Below, piece by piece: positions 47,579-56,674 of a stretch of DNA of 59,647 nt. Numbering within the stretch: position 1 is the first letter of the stretch; every line of letters starts with the position of its first letter. Below the pieces are notes generated by a model. It was not told where the DNA came from and ran no database searches. It saw nothing but the letters and a program-made list of their open reading frames with translations. A program made the position numbers and the translations under genes. This DNA is from an uncultured Clostridia bacterium (GTDB lineage Bacteria; Bacillota; Clostridia; Christensenellales; UBA1242): the NCBI GenBank assembly GCA_944351415.1, contig CALVPQ010000007.1, positions 1 to 59,647 on the forward strand. The letters run 5' to 3'.

Positions 47579-48607
47579 TTAGTCTTGTGCAGATAAAATC
47601 TTATTTCTTAATTGTCCACAAGCACCTTCTATATCTTCTCCCATAGTTCTTCTTACTGTTGCAGAAATTCCAAGCGATTTAAGTTTATCTGCAAATTTAT
47701 ATGCCATAAGCCGTGTAGTAGCTTTAAGACTACGTTCTTTTACTACATTTAAAGGTATAATATTAACATGGAAATTATAGCCTTTCAAAAGCTTTGCAAG
47801 TCTTTTTACATCATCTTCACCATCATTTATATCTTTTATTAAAGTATATTCAAAATACACTCTTCTACCTGTTTTATTATAATAATCTTTACAAGCCTTT
47901 ATAAGTTCATCAAGTTTATACCTATTTGCAATTGGCATAATTTCCTTACGTTTTTCATCAGTAGTTGCATGAAGAGAAATAGTAAGTGATATATTTAAGT
48001 CTTTTTCAAGCAATTTATATATCTGCGGAACAAGCCCACAAGTTGAAAGTGATATATTTCGTTCACTTATTCCAAGCCCACGATTGGAACTTATTAGTTT
48101 AATAAATTTTACAACATTTTCAAAATTGTCAAGGGGCTCTCCTGAACCCATCAGAACAATATTAGTTATTTGTCTGTTTTTTCTGCTACCACCTAGGTCT
48201 CGATTCACCAAGAAAATTTGTCCAAGCATTTCTCCGGCAGATAAATTTCTTGCAAGTCCATGAAGGGTTGATGCACAAAATTTACAACCCATTCGGCAAC
48301 CTACCTGTGTTGAAACACAAATTGTATAGCCATATTTATATTTCATAAGCACACATTCCACTATATTTTTATCGGCAAATTCTATCACATATTTTCTTGT
48401 TCCATCTTTGCTTTCAAATCTTTTAAAAATTCTATAGTTTGGGTAATCGTCTTTGATTATATCCTTTAATGCCTGAGGTAAGTTTGATATTTCGTCTAGA
48501 GTTTTTCCACTATAAATTGCATCAAAAATTTGCTCCCCCCTAAAGGTGGGTAAGCCTAGAGACTTAACAAAATCTTTAATTTCATCAAAACTTAAATCTG
48601 CAAGCAT
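47579..48607 (-). CDS. rlmN: Dual-specificity rRNA/tRNA methyltransferase RlmN
   Basis: A 342-residue radical-SAM enzyme that makes 2-methyladenosine at 23S rRNA A2503 and in tRNAs. The iron-sulfur CxxxCxxC is C104, C108, C111 (GCRMGCKFC). The second catalytic Cys is C330 in EGACGQLR, paired with the conserved Cys upstream in the methyl-transfer mechanism. VLMGSGEPLDN binds SAM. AAAAAGG precedes ATG. It follows fmt by 67 bases; rsmB, usually between fmt and rlmN, is missing. Confidence 0.96.
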   Translation of the reverse strand: MLADLSFDEIKDFVKSLGLPTFRGEQIFDAIYSGKTLDEISNLPQALKDIIKDDYPNYRIFKRFESKDGTRKYVIEFADKNIVECVLMKYKYGYTICVSTQVGCRMGCKFCASTLHGLARNLSAGEMLGQIFLVNRDLGGSRKNRQITNIVLMGSGEPLDNFENVVKFIKLISSNRGLGISERNISLSTCGLVPQIYKLLEKDLNISLTISLHATTDEKRKEIMPIANRYKLDELIKACKDYYNKTGRRVYFEYTLIKDINDGEDDVKRLAKLLKGYNFHVNIIPLNVVKERSLKATTRLMAYKFADKLKSLGISATVRRTMGEDIEGACGQLRNKILSAQD

Positions 48608-48674
48608 AAATTACCTTTTTAATCAAATTATATTATTTTAAAATGATTGAATATATTTTATTATAAATTTTATT

Positions 48675-49586
48675 TTATAAAATAGTTTTTCCCAAAATAT
48701 CGTTATGACCATTTATATAATCTCTTCCAAATACCATCTTACCTGATGGAGATTGACAAGTTATGACTTCTATAGCACCATTCTTGCAACCAATAATAAA
48801 ATTTTTTTTATTAACCATAACTTTATTTTGCTCAACACTATATTTATTAGAAACATCAATAACTTTATAAATTTTGATAGTTCTATCTTCAAGCATAATG
48901 AAACAGCCTACCTCTTCTGCCAATGCTCTTACTCTATTCACAATTTGCTCTGCACTTTGTGAAAAGTCAAGTTTGCCGTCTTCTTTATTTATTTTTTGAA
49001 CAAGCAAAGCTTTGCTATTGTCTTGTGGAGTAAATTTTACACTTCCATTTTCTATTGCTTTTAGCACCTCAATCGTCATCTCTCCACCCATGATGGCAAG
49101 TTTTTCTTCTAATTCTAGATAATACTCACCACATATTTCATACTCTCTTTGCAGAATAATATCACCTGCATCAACTTCTTTAGCAACTTTCATTATAGTT
49201 ACACCTGTGATTTTATCTCCATTAAGAAGAGCCGATTGTATTGGAGTTGCACCTCTATATTTTGGCAAAAGAGATGGGTGAACATTTATTGCAAGTTTAT
49301 AATCTAAAAACTCCTGAGGCAATATTTGCCCAAACGAAGCAACCACAGCAACATCATAATCTATCTTTTTTATTTCTTCTATATGAAGCTTTACTTTATC
49401 AAAAGTATAAACATCTATGTTTTTTTTTATAGCAAATTCTTTTACTTCAGTAGATTTTAGTTTATGACCACGACCACTTGGCTTGTCTGGTTGAGTTATT
49501 ATTGCTGATATGTTAATTTTATTTGAAAATAATTTTTGCAAAACAATTTTTGAAAATCTTGAGCTTCCTAAAAATAATACTTTCAT
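48675..49586 (-). CDS. fmt: Methionyl-tRNA formyltransferase
   Basis: A 303-residue enzyme that formylates initiator Met-tRNA. Catalytic Asn101, His103 in NVHPSLLPKYRGATP and Asp139 in KEVDAGD are all present; the C-terminal OB-like tRNA-binding domain (about 205-300) is complete. The Shine-Dalgarno (GTGAG) is weak. The stop of def lies 38 bases upstream. With def immediately before, the add/remove formyl pair is linked as usual. Confidence 0.95.
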   Translation of the reverse strand: MKVLFLGSSRFSKIVLQKLFSNKINISAIITQPDKPSGRGHKLKSTEVKEFAIKKNIDVYTFDKVKLHIEEIKKIDYDVAVVASFGQILPQEFLDYKLAINVHPSLLPKYRGATPIQSALLNGDKITGVTIMKVAKEVDAGDIILQREYEICGEYYLELEEKLAIMGGEMTIEVLKAIENGSVKFTPQDNSKALLVQKINKEDGKLDFSQSAEQIVNRVRALAEEVGCFIMLEDRTIKIYKVIDVSNKYSVEQNKVMVNKKNFIIGCKNGAIEVITCQSPSGKMVFGRDYINGHNDILGKTIL

Positions 49587-49624
49587 TTATTTCTCACTTT
49601 TTAATCTATTTTTTATTGTTTTAT

Positions 49625-50098
49625 TTATATTTTTCCACCTTGTTTTAAATATTTATCTTTATCAAGACATTTGTCTATAAAAAGCACACCATTAAGGTGG
49701 TCAACTTCATGGCATATACATCTTGCAAGCCATTTTTCACATTTTACAGTGAAAGGATAACCATATCTGTCACAAGCTTTAACTGTGATTTCATAAGGAC
49801 GTTTCACCCTTCCCCTAAATGTTCCCACTGAAAGACAGCCTTCTTCTTCTATATCTTCGCCTTTCTGTGAAATAATCTCTGGGTTTATTAGTTCTAAAAA
49901 AGCATTGTTAACATCAACAACAATTGCCCTTCTAAGAATTCCAACCTGTGGTGCTGCCAACCCCATTCCATCATTCGCATACATAGTTTCCTTCATATCA
50001 TCAAGAAGTTCCCATAGTGATTCGTCATAGTCTTTGACTGGTTTTGATTTCTTTCGTAGTATATTCTCTCCTACAAAAACTACATTCCTTGTTGCCAT
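49625..50098 (-). CDS. def: Peptide deformylase
   Basis: A 157-residue metalloenzyme removing the N-formyl group from new proteins. All three family motifs are intact: GMGLAAPQVG (44-53), EEGCLS with metal ligand C88, and CHEVDH (H130, E131, H134). AAGGAG lies eight bases before ATG. The gap to priA upstream (154 bases) holds cloverleaf element B. Confidence 0.96.
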   Translation of the reverse strand: MATRNVVFVGENILRKKSKPVKDYDESLWELLDDMKETMYANDGMGLAAPQVGILRRAIVVDVNNAFLELINPEIISQKGEDIEEEGCLSVGTFRGRVKRPYEITVKACDRYGYPFTVKCEKWLARCICHEVDHLNGVLFIDKCLDKDKYLKQGGKI

Positions 50099-50131
50099 AT
50101 TTTTGCTCCTTTTTTTATTACTTTTTTATAT

Positions 50132-50223
50132 GCACACGAGCAAAAAGTGCAAAGCACTTTTTTAAAAAACTGCGGAGCAGTTTTTTCTAGATTTTGAAAA
50201 ATTTTCAAAATCTGCTCGTGTGC
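50132..50223. repeat. Cloverleaf intergenic element B (four-way junction)
   Basis: An 11-bp closing stem GCACACGAGCA (50132-50142) with TGCTCGTGTGC (50213-50223) encloses three hairpins: 50142-50150/50154-50162 (AAAAAGTGC, loop AAA), 50164-50173/50177-50186 (AAAAAACTGC, loop GGA), and 50190-50200/50202-50212 (GATTTTGAAAA). Unpaired junction bases are T and CTA. Architecture equals element A; the primary sequence differs except for GAGCA...TGCTC and the ATTTTG...CAAAAT third arm. Confidence 0.85.
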
Positions 50224-50252
50224 CGTTATTTAACAATTTCTCAATTATAAAT

Positions 50253-52433
50253 TTAAGATAAGTTCTGCGGATTAACCTCAAAAAAAACTGATGTTTTAGC
50301 ATTTTTATCAACAATATTAAAAACATCTTCTTCAATCATGTCTGCCTTCGCAAGTTTGAAACGCATCATAATTTGATAACGATATTTATCTTGAATACGT
50401 TTTATTGGTGATTTCATCGCATCTAGATATATTATATCATCTCCATACTTTTCTTTCAAGCCTTCTAACTCAGTATAGCAAATTTTTAAAAGTTCTCGAA
50501 CATAATTTTCATCATGGTCAACAAAAAGAACTCTTAAAATGCGTGTAAAAGGCGGAAACTGTGCTGTTTGCCTTATATTTTCTTCTTTTCTAAAAAAACC
50601 TTTAAAATCATAATTAGATGCAAACTTATAAACATAGTGTCGAGGCGAATATGTTTGCAAGACAACTTTGCCTTCATTTTCACTTCTTCCTGCCCTGCCT
50701 GAAACCTGAGTTATAAGTTGAAAAGTTCTTTCTGTGCTTCGATAATCTGCATGATATAAACTTTGGTCTGCATCAACTATGCCAACTAAAACAACGTTTT
50801 CAAAGTCATGCCCCTTTGCTATCATCTGTGTTCCAACAAGTATACAAGGCAAGGTGTTTTTAAATTCACTAAGTATCTTCTGGTGTGCATTTTTTGTTGA
50901 TGTGGTATCATTATCCATACGAAGAATTTTTACGTCAGGAAAATATTCTTTCAGCTTTGCCACAACCTGTTCAGTTCCAACAGCACCATTTTTTATATTT
51001 TCGCTGCCGCATTTTGGACATTTAGTAAGCACTTTATATTGTTTTCCACAATAATGACATTTAAGGCGGTTATCTTCTCTGTGATAAACTAGACTGACAT
51101 CACAATCCATACATTTTGCAATATAACCACAGTCACGACAACGCATAAATGACGAATATCCTCGTCTATTTATAAAAATCATTGCTTGTTTTTTATTGTT
51201 AATAACATTTGCAAGGTCTGCAAGCAATTGATTTGAAAAAATACCACTATTACCAGTTCTTATTTCATTCATCATATCTATAATCTGAATTTTAGGAAGT
51301 TCTTTCCCATTCGCTCTTGTAGCTAGTTCAATAAGTTGATATATCCCCTGTTTTGCCTTCTCGTAACTTTCAATAGAGGGAGTGGCACTTCCAAGAACAA
51401 GCGGACAATGGTTAAATCTTGCCCTAAATTCTGCAATATCGTGAGTATCAAACCGCGGGTTTGATTCTGAAATATAACTTTGTTCATGTTCTTCATCAAT
51501 TATAATCATACCTAAATTTTCTATCGGTGCAAAAATTGCAGAACGGGCACCTATCGCTATTCTTGCCTGTCCACTAAAAATTCGCTTCCACTCGTCAAAA
51601 CGTTCACCTGCAGAAAGCCCACTATGCAACAGTGCAACGTTGTTTCCAAAACGCGCTTTGAAGTTAGACATTATTTGTGGTGTCAGTGAAATTTCTGGCA
51701 CAAGCATAATTGCATTCTTTCCTTCAGAAAGTGCCCTTTCTATAAGATGCATATATACTTCAGTTTTTCCGCTTCCGGTTACACCATGCAAAAGATAGGT
51801 TTTATCTTCCTTGATTGTTTTTATAGCATTTTCTTGCCCATAATTTAATTTTACCTTTTTTGCATCAATAGATAAAACAAAAGGTGTGCGCTTTATTTCT
51901 CTTTTTTCTTTCTGCAAAATACCTTTATCACATAAAGCTTTTATAGCACCATATCCATACTGAGAAATTTCATTTGAGCTTGCACGTGAATTATGAATTT
52001 TTAAATATTCAACGATTTCTTGCTGTTTTTTAGCATTTTTTTGCAATTTTTCCACATTTTCTTCATTTAATAAATAAATTGTTTCAAAGAGCTCTTTAAC
52101 CTTTCCTTCTCTCATCTCAGCAGGAATAAAAAGTCTTAAAATAGAAGCAAGTTTAAGGTGATTTTTTTTCGCCATAAATTTCATAAGTTCAAGCATTTCT
52201 TTTTTTATAGCAGAAAAATCTTCTATCATTGATATAATTGCTTTAAGTTTACTTTCATCATAATCACAACTATCACTTAACCCAACAACAAATCCCTGCA
52301 ACACGCGTTTGCCAAATGGCACATAAACACGCATGCCAACTTCAATTGACATTTCTTGTGGCACAATATATTCAAATACTTTATCAAGAGCCTTTGCATC
52401 TTGGTCTATAATAACTTTTGCAAACTTTGCCAT
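50253..52433 (-). CDS. priA: Primosomal replication restart helicase PriA
   Basis: A 726-residue superfamily-2 helicase that reloads the replisome at stalled forks. The N-terminal DNA-binding domain (about 1-110) is followed by Walker [12 protein letters not shown] near 220, DEEH near 315, a zinc region with CxxC pairs (CRDCGYIAKCMDC...CHYCG...CPKC, about 438-478) and the C-terminal helicase lobe with QVSGRAGR. Length is normal. A TTGAGA-N17-TATAAT promoter ends eight bases before ATG with no Shine-Dalgarno, so the mRNA is predicted near-leaderless. It lies 140 bases from rpoZ; coaBC, which usually separates them, is absent. Confidence 0.96.
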   Translation of the reverse strand: MAKFAKVIIDQDAKALDKVFEYIVPQEMSIEVGMRVYVPFGKRVLQGFVVGLSDSCDYDESKLKAIISMIEDFSAIKKEMLELMKFMAKKNHLKLASILRLFIPAEMREGKVKELFETIYLLNEENVEKLQKNAKKQQEIVEYLKIHNSRASSNEISQYGYGAIKALCDKGILQKEKREIKRTPFVLSIDAKKVKLNYGQENAIKTIKEDKTYLLHGVTGSGKTEVYMHLIERALSEGKNAIMLVPEISLTPQIMSNFKARFGNNVALLHSGLSAGERFDEWKRIFSGQARIAIGARSAIFAPIENLGMIIIDEEHEQSYISESNPRFDTHDIAEFRARFNHCPLVLGSATPSIESYEKAKQGIYQLIELATRANGKELPKIQIIDMMNEIRTGNSGIFSNQLLADLANVINNKKQAMIFINRRGYSSFMRCRDCGYIAKCMDCDVSLVYHREDNRLKCHYCGKQYKVLTKCPKCGSENIKNGAVGTEQVVAKLKEYFPDVKILRMDNDTTSTKNAHQKILSEFKNTLPCILVGTQMIAKGHDFENVVLVGIVDADQSLYHADYRSTERTFQLITQVSGRAGRSENEGKVVLQTYSPRHYVYKFASNYDFKGFFRKEENIRQTAQFPPFTRILRVLFVDHDENYVRELLKICYTELEGLKEKYGDDIIYLDAMKSPIKRIQDKYRYQIMMRFKLAKADMIEEDVFNIVDKNAKTSVFFEVNPQNLS

Positions 52434-52441
52434 ATAGCAAG

Positions 52442-52470
52442 ATTATATCATATTTGATAAAATTTCTCAA
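52442..52470 (-). promoter_or_regulatory. Promoter of priA
   Basis: On the minus strand: TTGAGA (52470-52465), 17-base spacer, TATAAT (52447-52442), then eight bases to ATG 52433. It makes priA-def-fmt-rlmN a unit separate from rpoZ. Confidence 0.75.
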
Positions 52471-52531
52471 CTTGCTTAAACAAAAACAAGTTAAATTATT
52501 AAGAGATTTTTCAGCAAACTTGTTACATAAA

Positions 52532-52560
52532 AAAACATCTAACAAAATATTAGATGTTTT
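52532..52560 (-). terminator. Terminator of rpoZ
   Basis: An 11-bp stem AAAACATCTAA/TTAGATGTTTT (52532-52542 with 52550-52560) followed on the minus strand by a run of seven T. It separates rpoZ from priA. Confidence 0.85.
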
Positions 52561-52575
52561 CATTTAAAAATTATT

Positions 52576-52791
52576 TTAGCCATTATTTACTTCTGAAATA
52601 TTACTTGGAACAACCTTTCCACTTGCTATTTCTTCACAAGCAATACTAATTGCTTTTTTATCTTTATCGGCAAGTTCAAGTCTGCTTACACTTTCAATTT
52701 CTTTTGCACGTTTTGTTATGACTGTGCAAAGCACATATTTATTATTTTTTGTTTTACTTAAAAGCACATCTATTGATGGTTCAATCATCAT
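52576..52791 (-). CDS. rpoZ: RNA polymerase omega subunit
   Basis: A 71-residue omega subunit that helps assemble RNA polymerase. It carries the family signature IEPSIDVLLSKT, then YVLCTVITKRAKEI and KKAISIACEEIASGK (the ALxEI region). I start at ATG 52791; a GTG at 52800 would overlap the AGAGGTGA Shine-Dalgarno. A second ATG at 52788 is also possible. Placement beside priA supports the call. Confidence 0.88.
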   Translation of the reverse strand: MMIEPSIDVLLSKTKNNKYVLCTVITKRAKEIESVSRLELADKDKKAISIACEEIASGKVVPSNISEVNNG

Positions 52792-52912
52792 AATAATCAC
52801 CTCTAAAAATTATTTCTATGTTAGATTATAACACAAGATTAATATTTTGTAAAGCAGAAAAGGAATTTTTTTTGTAAATTAACCTTTATAAACAACGTTT
52901 TTGTATAAAGTT

Positions 52913-53608
52913 TTATTCATTTTCTAACTGTTGTTTACAATATTTTATTAGCATTTCTTCCATCGCATCTAGCAGTTTAAAAGAATTTTTTGTCATCTTA
53001 GGATTTTGAGCACTGCTATCTGCTCTGCCGACTTTTAAAAGATATTCCATAATTTTTGTGCCATCATCAACTTTATTAAATTCATTAACGTAACTTTCAA
53101 ACAATTTCATCGTTAAAACTTTATGAAATTTATTGCCATCATCTGTTTGTTTTATAAACATAAAAATATCATGATTTTCAACTAGTAAATTTATCACTTG
53201 TTGTTGTTTCTCATTAAAATTAAATTGCGGCAAAACTCTTTTTGCTATCTTCTCACTCTCTAAATTATGGTTGAAAAAACTATCCACTTCCCTTCCATAC
53301 AACTTTGAATAACGCCTTATATAACATTTTGGTTTACCAATATCATGCAAAAACATAGTATAGGCAAGCTCACGGCGAACCTCTTTGTCATAATCTTTAT
53401 CAAGTTTATTTATTGTTTCGACAGAGTGCAAAATATGGTCTAGGCAATTATAAATATGCCAAGGATTATCTTGTTGCTGTTTTGCACAATCTTCAATCTC
53501 TGGCAAGATAGATAAAAGCCAAGTTTTAAATTCCTTGTTTTCGTAATTTTTATAAAATTCATCTTTTACATTATCACTTAGCAAAATTTTATCTAATAAT
53601 TCTATCAT
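52913..53608 (-). CDS. HD-domain phosphohydrolase related to CCA-adding enzyme HD region
   Basis: A 231-residue HD-superfamily protein: His58 in LDHILHS, then H88-D89 in FLHDIGKP, then a later NHNLES and ENHD. The order and the WHIYNCLDH lead-in match the HD region found at the C-terminus of some tRNA nucleotidyltransferases, but no nucleotidyltransferase domain is present, so this is a free-standing HD protein. The substrate is unknown; nucleotide or cyclic phosphate hydrolysis is typical of the group. AAGGAATAA lies before ATG. Confidence 0.8.
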   Translation of the reverse strand: MIELLDKILLSDNVKDEFYKNYENKEFKTWLLSILPEIEDCAKQQQDNPWHIYNCLDHILHSVETINKLDKDYDKEVRRELAYTMFLHDIGKPKCYIRRYSKLYGREVDSFFNHNLESEKIAKRVLPQFNFNEKQQQVINLLVENHDIFMFIKQTDDGNKFHKVLTMKLFESYVNEFNKVDDGTKIMEYLLKVGRADSSAQNPKMTKNSFKLLDAMEEMLIKYCKQQLENE

Positions 53609-53741
53609 AATTTATTCCTTATTTATTCCTTTTAATATTTTAATCCTTTTTGTATAAAATTTCAATAAAAACATAAAATTTTACCTATTTTTAATAAAAT
53701 ATAGCAAAAAAATTGCATTTCTCTTTTAGAATGAATATAAA

Positions 53742-53764
53742 AAAGACCACGACTTGTGGCCTTT
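53742..53764 (-). terminator. Terminator of ppdK
   Basis: On the minus strand AAAGGCCAC pairs with GTGGTCTTT (one G-U wobble) followed by a T-run, 12 bases after the ppdK stop. On the plus strand the wobble is an A/C mismatch, so minus is the working direction. Confidence 0.85.
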
Positions 53765-53775
53765 TATCTGTAAAT

Positions 53776-56403
53776 TTATTTTCTTGGATTTTTGATGTTT
53801 GCTTGAGCTGCTGCAAGTCTTGCAATAGGAACTCTGTAAGGAGAGCAAGAAACATAGGTAAGTCCACAATTATGACAGAACTCTATTGATGATGGGTCTC
53901 CACCATGCTCACCACAAATACCAAGCTTAATGTCTGGTCTTGTAGATTTTCCAAGGTCAGCTGCCATTTTTACAAGTTTACCAACACCCTGTTGGTCAAG
54001 ACGAGCAAATGGGTCAGATTCAAATATTTTCTTTGCATAATAAACATCAAGGAATTTACCAGCATCATCACGAGAGAATCCGTAAGTCATCTGAGTTAAA
54101 TCGTTTGTTCCAAATGAGAAAAATTCTGCATATTTTGCAATTTCATCAGCTGTGAGAGCTGCACGTGGGATTTCAATCATTGTTCCAATCTTATATGTCA
54201 TCTTAACATTATTTGCCGCAATTACTTCGTCAGCCTTGTTTGCAACAATATCACGAACATACTTAAATTCTTTCCAATCACAAGTGAGTGGAATCATAAT
54301 TTCAGGAACAATATTATAGCCTTTTTCTTTATTTACTGTGATTGCAGCTTCGATAACTGCTTGTGTTTGCATTTCAGCAATTTCTGGATATGTTACTGCA
54401 AGACGAAGTCCACGATGACCCATCATTGGGTTAAATTCGTGAAGGTCTGCAACAGTTGCTTTAAGTCTATCAAAAGAAATACCCATATCTTTTGCAAGAG
54501 CAGCAATTTCGCTATCTTCGTGTGGAAGGAATTCATGAAGTGGTGGGTCAAGGAAACGAATTGTTACTGGGTGGCCTTCCATTGCAGAATAGATTCCAAT
54601 AAAGTCTTTTCTTTGCATTGGAAGAAGTTTTGCAAGAGCTTTCTTACGTTCTTCAACGGTTGTAGAAACAATCATTTCTCTTACTGCTGGGATTCTATCA
54701 GCTTCAAAGAACATGTGTTCTGTTCTGCAAAGTCCAACACCTTCTGCACCAAAGTTAAATGCATTTTTAGCATCTCTTGGGTTATCTGCATTAGTTCTAA
54801 CCTGAAGAGCACGGTGCTTATCTGCCCATTCCATGATAGTTGCAAATTCACCTACAATCTTAGCAGGTTCTGTTTTGATTTCACCATCATAAACTTTTCC
54901 TGTTGAACCATCAAATGAGATAACATCGCCTTCTTTGTATTGCTTGCCATTGATTGTGAAAGACTTTTCGTCTTCTGCAAATTTAAGTGCTGAGCAACCT
55001 GCAACACAGGCAGTTCCCATTCCACGAGCAACAACGGCTGCATGAGATGTCATACCGCCACGAGCAGTTAAAATACCTTGGCTTGCTGCCATACCTTCAA
55101 TATCTTCTGGAGATGTTTCAAGACGAACAAGAACAACCTTTTCTTTGTTTGCTCCCATCTCTTTTGCTTTTTCTGCAGTAAAACAGATTTTTCCACAAGC
55201 TGCACCAGGAGATGCTGGAAGACCTTCTGTAATTGGAGTTGCTTTCTTTAATGCCTCTTCATCAAATTGAGGGTGAAGGAGTGCATCAAGTTGTTTTGGG
55301 TCAATCATCATAAGAGCTTCTTCTTCGGTGATAAGCCCTTCTTTAACAAGGTCTACGGCAACCTTTAAAGCTGCTTTAGCTGTTCTCTTACCATTTCTTG
55401 TTTGAAGCATATAGAGTTTACCTTTTTCAATAGTAAATTCCATATCTTGCATATCTTTGTTGTGTTTTTCAAGTGTTTTTGCAATAGTTGCAAATTGTTT
55501 ATATACCTCTGGATTTTTCTCTTCAAGAGTAGAAATTGGAAGTGGAGTTCTAATTCCAGCAACAACATCTTCCCCTTGTGCATTCATAAGGTATTCCCCA
55601 TAGAGTTTATTTTCACCAGTAGCTGGGTTACGTGAGAAAGCAACACCAGTGCCTGAATCTTCGCCCATGTTACCAAATACCATTGATTGAACGTTAACGG
55701 CGGTTCCCCATTCATAAGGAATATCATGCATTCTTCTGTAAACGTTTGCTCTATCATTATCCCAAGAGCGGAATACTGCCTTTACAGCTTCAATAAGTTG
55801 AACTTGTGGGTCTTGTGGGAATTCTTCCCCTTGTGACTTCTTATATAAATCCTTAAATAATTTAACAATTTCTTTAAGGTCATCAGCTGTTAAGTCCTTA
55901 TCGTATTGAACACCCTTTTCTTCTTTAACTTTGTCAAGAATACGTTCATATTTAGATTTTTCTTGTTGCATAACAACATCACTGAACATCTGTATAAATC
56001 TTCTGTATGAGTCATAAGCAAAACGTGGGTTGTTTGTTAAGGCAGCAAGCCCTTCAACAACTTCATCGTTAAGACCAAGATTCAAAATTGTGTCCATCAT
56101 ACCAGGCATTGATACTCTTGCACCTGAACGAACAGACACAAGAAGTGGATTATTTTTATCACCAAACTTCTTCCCTGTCATTTTCTCAAGTTCTTTAAGT
56201 TTTTCTTCAATTTGAGCTAAAATTTCATCGTTGATTTTTCTGCCATCAGCATAATACTGAGTGCAGGCTTCAGTTGTAACTGTGAATCCCTGAGGAACAG
56301 GCATTCCAAGATTTGTCATTTCAGCAAGATTTGCACCTTTTCCACCAAAGAGTGCTTTATTTTTGCCATCAGCTTCTTTAAATAAGTAAACAAATTTTTT
56401 CAT
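53776..56403 (-). CDS. ppdK: Pyruvate, phosphate dikinase
   Basis: An 875-residue enzyme interconverting pyruvate + ATP + Pi with phosphoenolpyruvate + AMP + PPi, full family length. The N-terminal ATP-grasp domain (GGKGANLAEM at about 21-30) is followed by the swivelling phosphohistidine domain with GGMTSHAAVVARG near residue 450, and the TIM-barrel PEP domain ending in the catalytic Cys region (SCSPYRVP near 852). In anaerobes it often replaces pyruvate kinase. AAGGAG precedes ATG; a TTGGTA-N18-TATAAT promoter lies upstream. The usual regulator (PPDK regulatory kinase/phosphatase) is not in the window. Confidence 0.97.
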   Translation of the reverse strand: MKKFVYLFKEADGKNKALFGGKGANLAEMTNLGMPVPQGFTVTTEACTQYYADGRKINDEILAQIEEKLKELEKMTGKKFGDKNNPLLVSVRSGARVSMPGMMDTILNLGLNDEVVEGLAALTNNPRFAYDSYRRFIQMFSDVVMQQEKSKYERILDKVKEEKGVQYDKDLTADDLKEIVKLFKDLYKKSQGEEFPQDPQVQLIEAVKAVFRSWDNDRANVYRRMHDIPYEWGTAVNVQSMVFGNMGEDSGTGVAFSRNPATGENKLYGEYLMNAQGEDVVAGIRTPLPISTLEEKNPEVYKQFATIAKTLEKHNKDMQDMEFTIEKGKLYMLQTRNGKRTAKAALKVAVDLVKEGLITEEEALMMIDPKQLDALLHPQFDEEALKKATPITEGLPASPGAACGKICFTAEKAKEMGANKEKVVLVRLETSPEDIEGMAASQGILTARGGMTSHAAVVARGMGTACVAGCSALKFAEDEKSFTINGKQYKEGDVISFDGSTGKVYDGEIKTEPAKIVGEFATIMEWADKHRALQVRTNADNPRDAKNAFNFGAEGVGLCRTEHMFFEADRIPAVREMIVSTTVEERKKALAKLLPMQRKDFIGIYSAMEGHPVTIRFLDPPLHEFLPHEDSEIAALAKDMGISFDRLKATVADLHEFNPMMGHRGLRLAVTYPEIAEMQTQAVIEAAITVNKEKGYNIVPEIMIPLTCDWKEFKYVRDIVANKADEVIAANNVKMTYKIGTMIEIPRAALTADEIAKYAEFFSFGTNDLTQMTYGFSRDDAGKFLDVYYAKKIFESDPFARLDQQGVGKLVKMAADLGKSTRPDIKLGICGEHGGDPSSIEFCHNCGLTYVSCSPYRVPIARLAAAQANIKNPRK

Positions 56404-56427
56404 AAACTCTCCTTTTTCACAAAATTA

Positions 56428-56457
56428 ATTATATAACAAAGTTAGCTTTTTTACCAA
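56428..56457 (-). promoter_or_regulatory. Promoter of ppdK
   Basis: On the minus strand: TTGGTA (56457-56452), 18-base spacer, TATAAT (56433-56428); leader about 20 nt with AAGGAG. Confidence 0.65.
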
Positions 56458-56627
56458 GCGATTTAAAAAGATTTTTATAAACAAATAGAAACTTGTTTTA
56501 AACATTTAGTCAATTAACAAACAATATTTTTATAAAATAATAGAATTATAAAATTTAATAAATAATTTGTTTTTAATTAAAATAAAAATATAAAATGATA
56601 TAAAAGAGCAAATAATTTAAAATTTAT

Positions 56628-56656
56628 TTGCAAAAAATATTAAAAATTTATAAAAT
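56628..56656 (+). promoter_or_regulatory. Promoter of the 189-residue gene
   Basis: TTGCAA (56628-56633), 17-base spacer, TAAAAT (56651-56656), then CGGAG as Shine-Dalgarno six bases before ATG 56675. The stretch 56458-56627 is AT-rich with nothing else visible. Confidence 0.6.
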
Positions 56657-56674
56657 TAAATTAACGGAGCATTT

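Noticed and set aside
54361-54906. A 181-codon plus-strand frame opposite ppdK
   Set aside because: It lies entirely within ppdK, whose catalytic motifs are intact, and its translation is Cys/Phe/Lys-rich low-quality sequence with no ribosome-binding site.
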